From Lachnospiraceae bacterium (GTDB lineage Bacteria; Bacillota; Clostridia; Lachnospirales; Lachnospiraceae), in NCBI GenBank assembly GCA_014804245.1, contig JAAVAE010000008.1, forward strand, positions 1 to 55,995: DNA of 55,995 nucleotides, in the 5' to 3' direction. The notes beneath the pieces are model-generated. The model was not told where the DNA came from. It searched no databases and saw only the letters and a list, made by a program, of their open reading frames with translations. Shown piece by piece: positions 55,965-55,995 of the stretch. A program made the position numbers and the translations under genes. Numbering within the stretch: the stretch's first letter is position 1; every line of letters begins with the position of its first letter.

Positions 55965-55995
55965 GCTTTACATTTTTAGTATAGTTCGCTTTACA
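55965..55995 (-). promoter_or_regulatory. Direct repeats around the -10 of the XRE gene
   Basis: GCTTTACA occurs at 55965-55972 and again at 55988-55995 (23 nt apart). The minus-strand TATACT (55983-55978) lies between them. The matching -35 is outside the window. Candidate XRE operator. Confidence 0.4.

Overview
The window looks like a chromosomal segment from a Lachnospiraceae-type member of the Clostridia (Firmicutes). The evidence is AGGAGG-type ribosome sites before most genes, TTGACA/TATAAT promoters, a CIRCE-controlled clpB, an ArgR-type argCJBD/argG set with the short type-2 ArgC, GerMN, DegV, DUF4364, DUF4250 and DUF5722 proteins, and an ECF S component. I see no rRNA, tRNA, CRISPR array, phage or intact transposon. 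Species cannot be fixed from sequence alone.

Layout. 1-2.0 kb: the start of a coiled-coil protein at the edge, then yqeY and holA on the minus strand. 2.02-2.34 kb: a gene-free giant inverted repeat with 72-nt arms. 2.4-3.4 kb: a lone plus-strand DUF7916-like gene. 3.4-9.6 kb: a minus-strand operon comEA, OmpR-type regulator, histidine kinase, GerMN lipoprotein, comEC. 9.6-22.3 kb: a minus-strand block with arginine genes argC, argJ, argB and argD, ending in an orphan solute-binding protein and a small transporter. Between argC and argJ, about 6 kb of accessory genes are inserted (Fic, GNAT, tRNA-editing, nucleoside phosphorylase, small secreted proteins). 22.3-24.4 kb: the argC/argG divergent region with three phased ARG boxes, then argG and a DUF1294 gene.

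24.4-33.6 kb: DegV, malic enzyme, a TIGR01212 radical SAM protein, DUF4364, a DUF5722 glycosidase-like protein, RarA, a D,D-carboxypeptidase and a polysaccharide deacetylase. 33.7-35.1 kb: a degenerate M23 protein paired with a bactofilin. 35.1-38.1 kb: DUF4250 and clpB behind a CIRCE/HrcA promoter. 38.2-42 kb: an alpha/beta hydrolase, a secreted unknown and a chemoreceptor. 42-43.9 kb: a LysR regulator and an orphan MetQ with a LysR-like operator. 43.9-48.8 kb: MarR, a heterodimeric ABC exporter and an isochorismatase-family hydrolase.

48.82-49.19 kb: two convergent, homologous, highly structured elements. They share a nearly invariant core, each has a 23-nt closing stem of different sequence, and the inner stem shows compensatory changes. 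This is the best candidate in the window for an undescribed RNA or mobile structured element. 49.2-56 kb: TraX-like protein, ECF S component, LemA/DUF3137 pair, a PadR-DUF1700-DUF4097 envelope-sensing operon with a perfect 24-bp inverted repeat over its promoter, and an XRE regulator/membrane protein pair at the right edge.

Starts were moved inside several open frames where a clear ribosome site points to an internal codon; these choices are stated in the entries. Family names come from recognition of motifs, not database searches.
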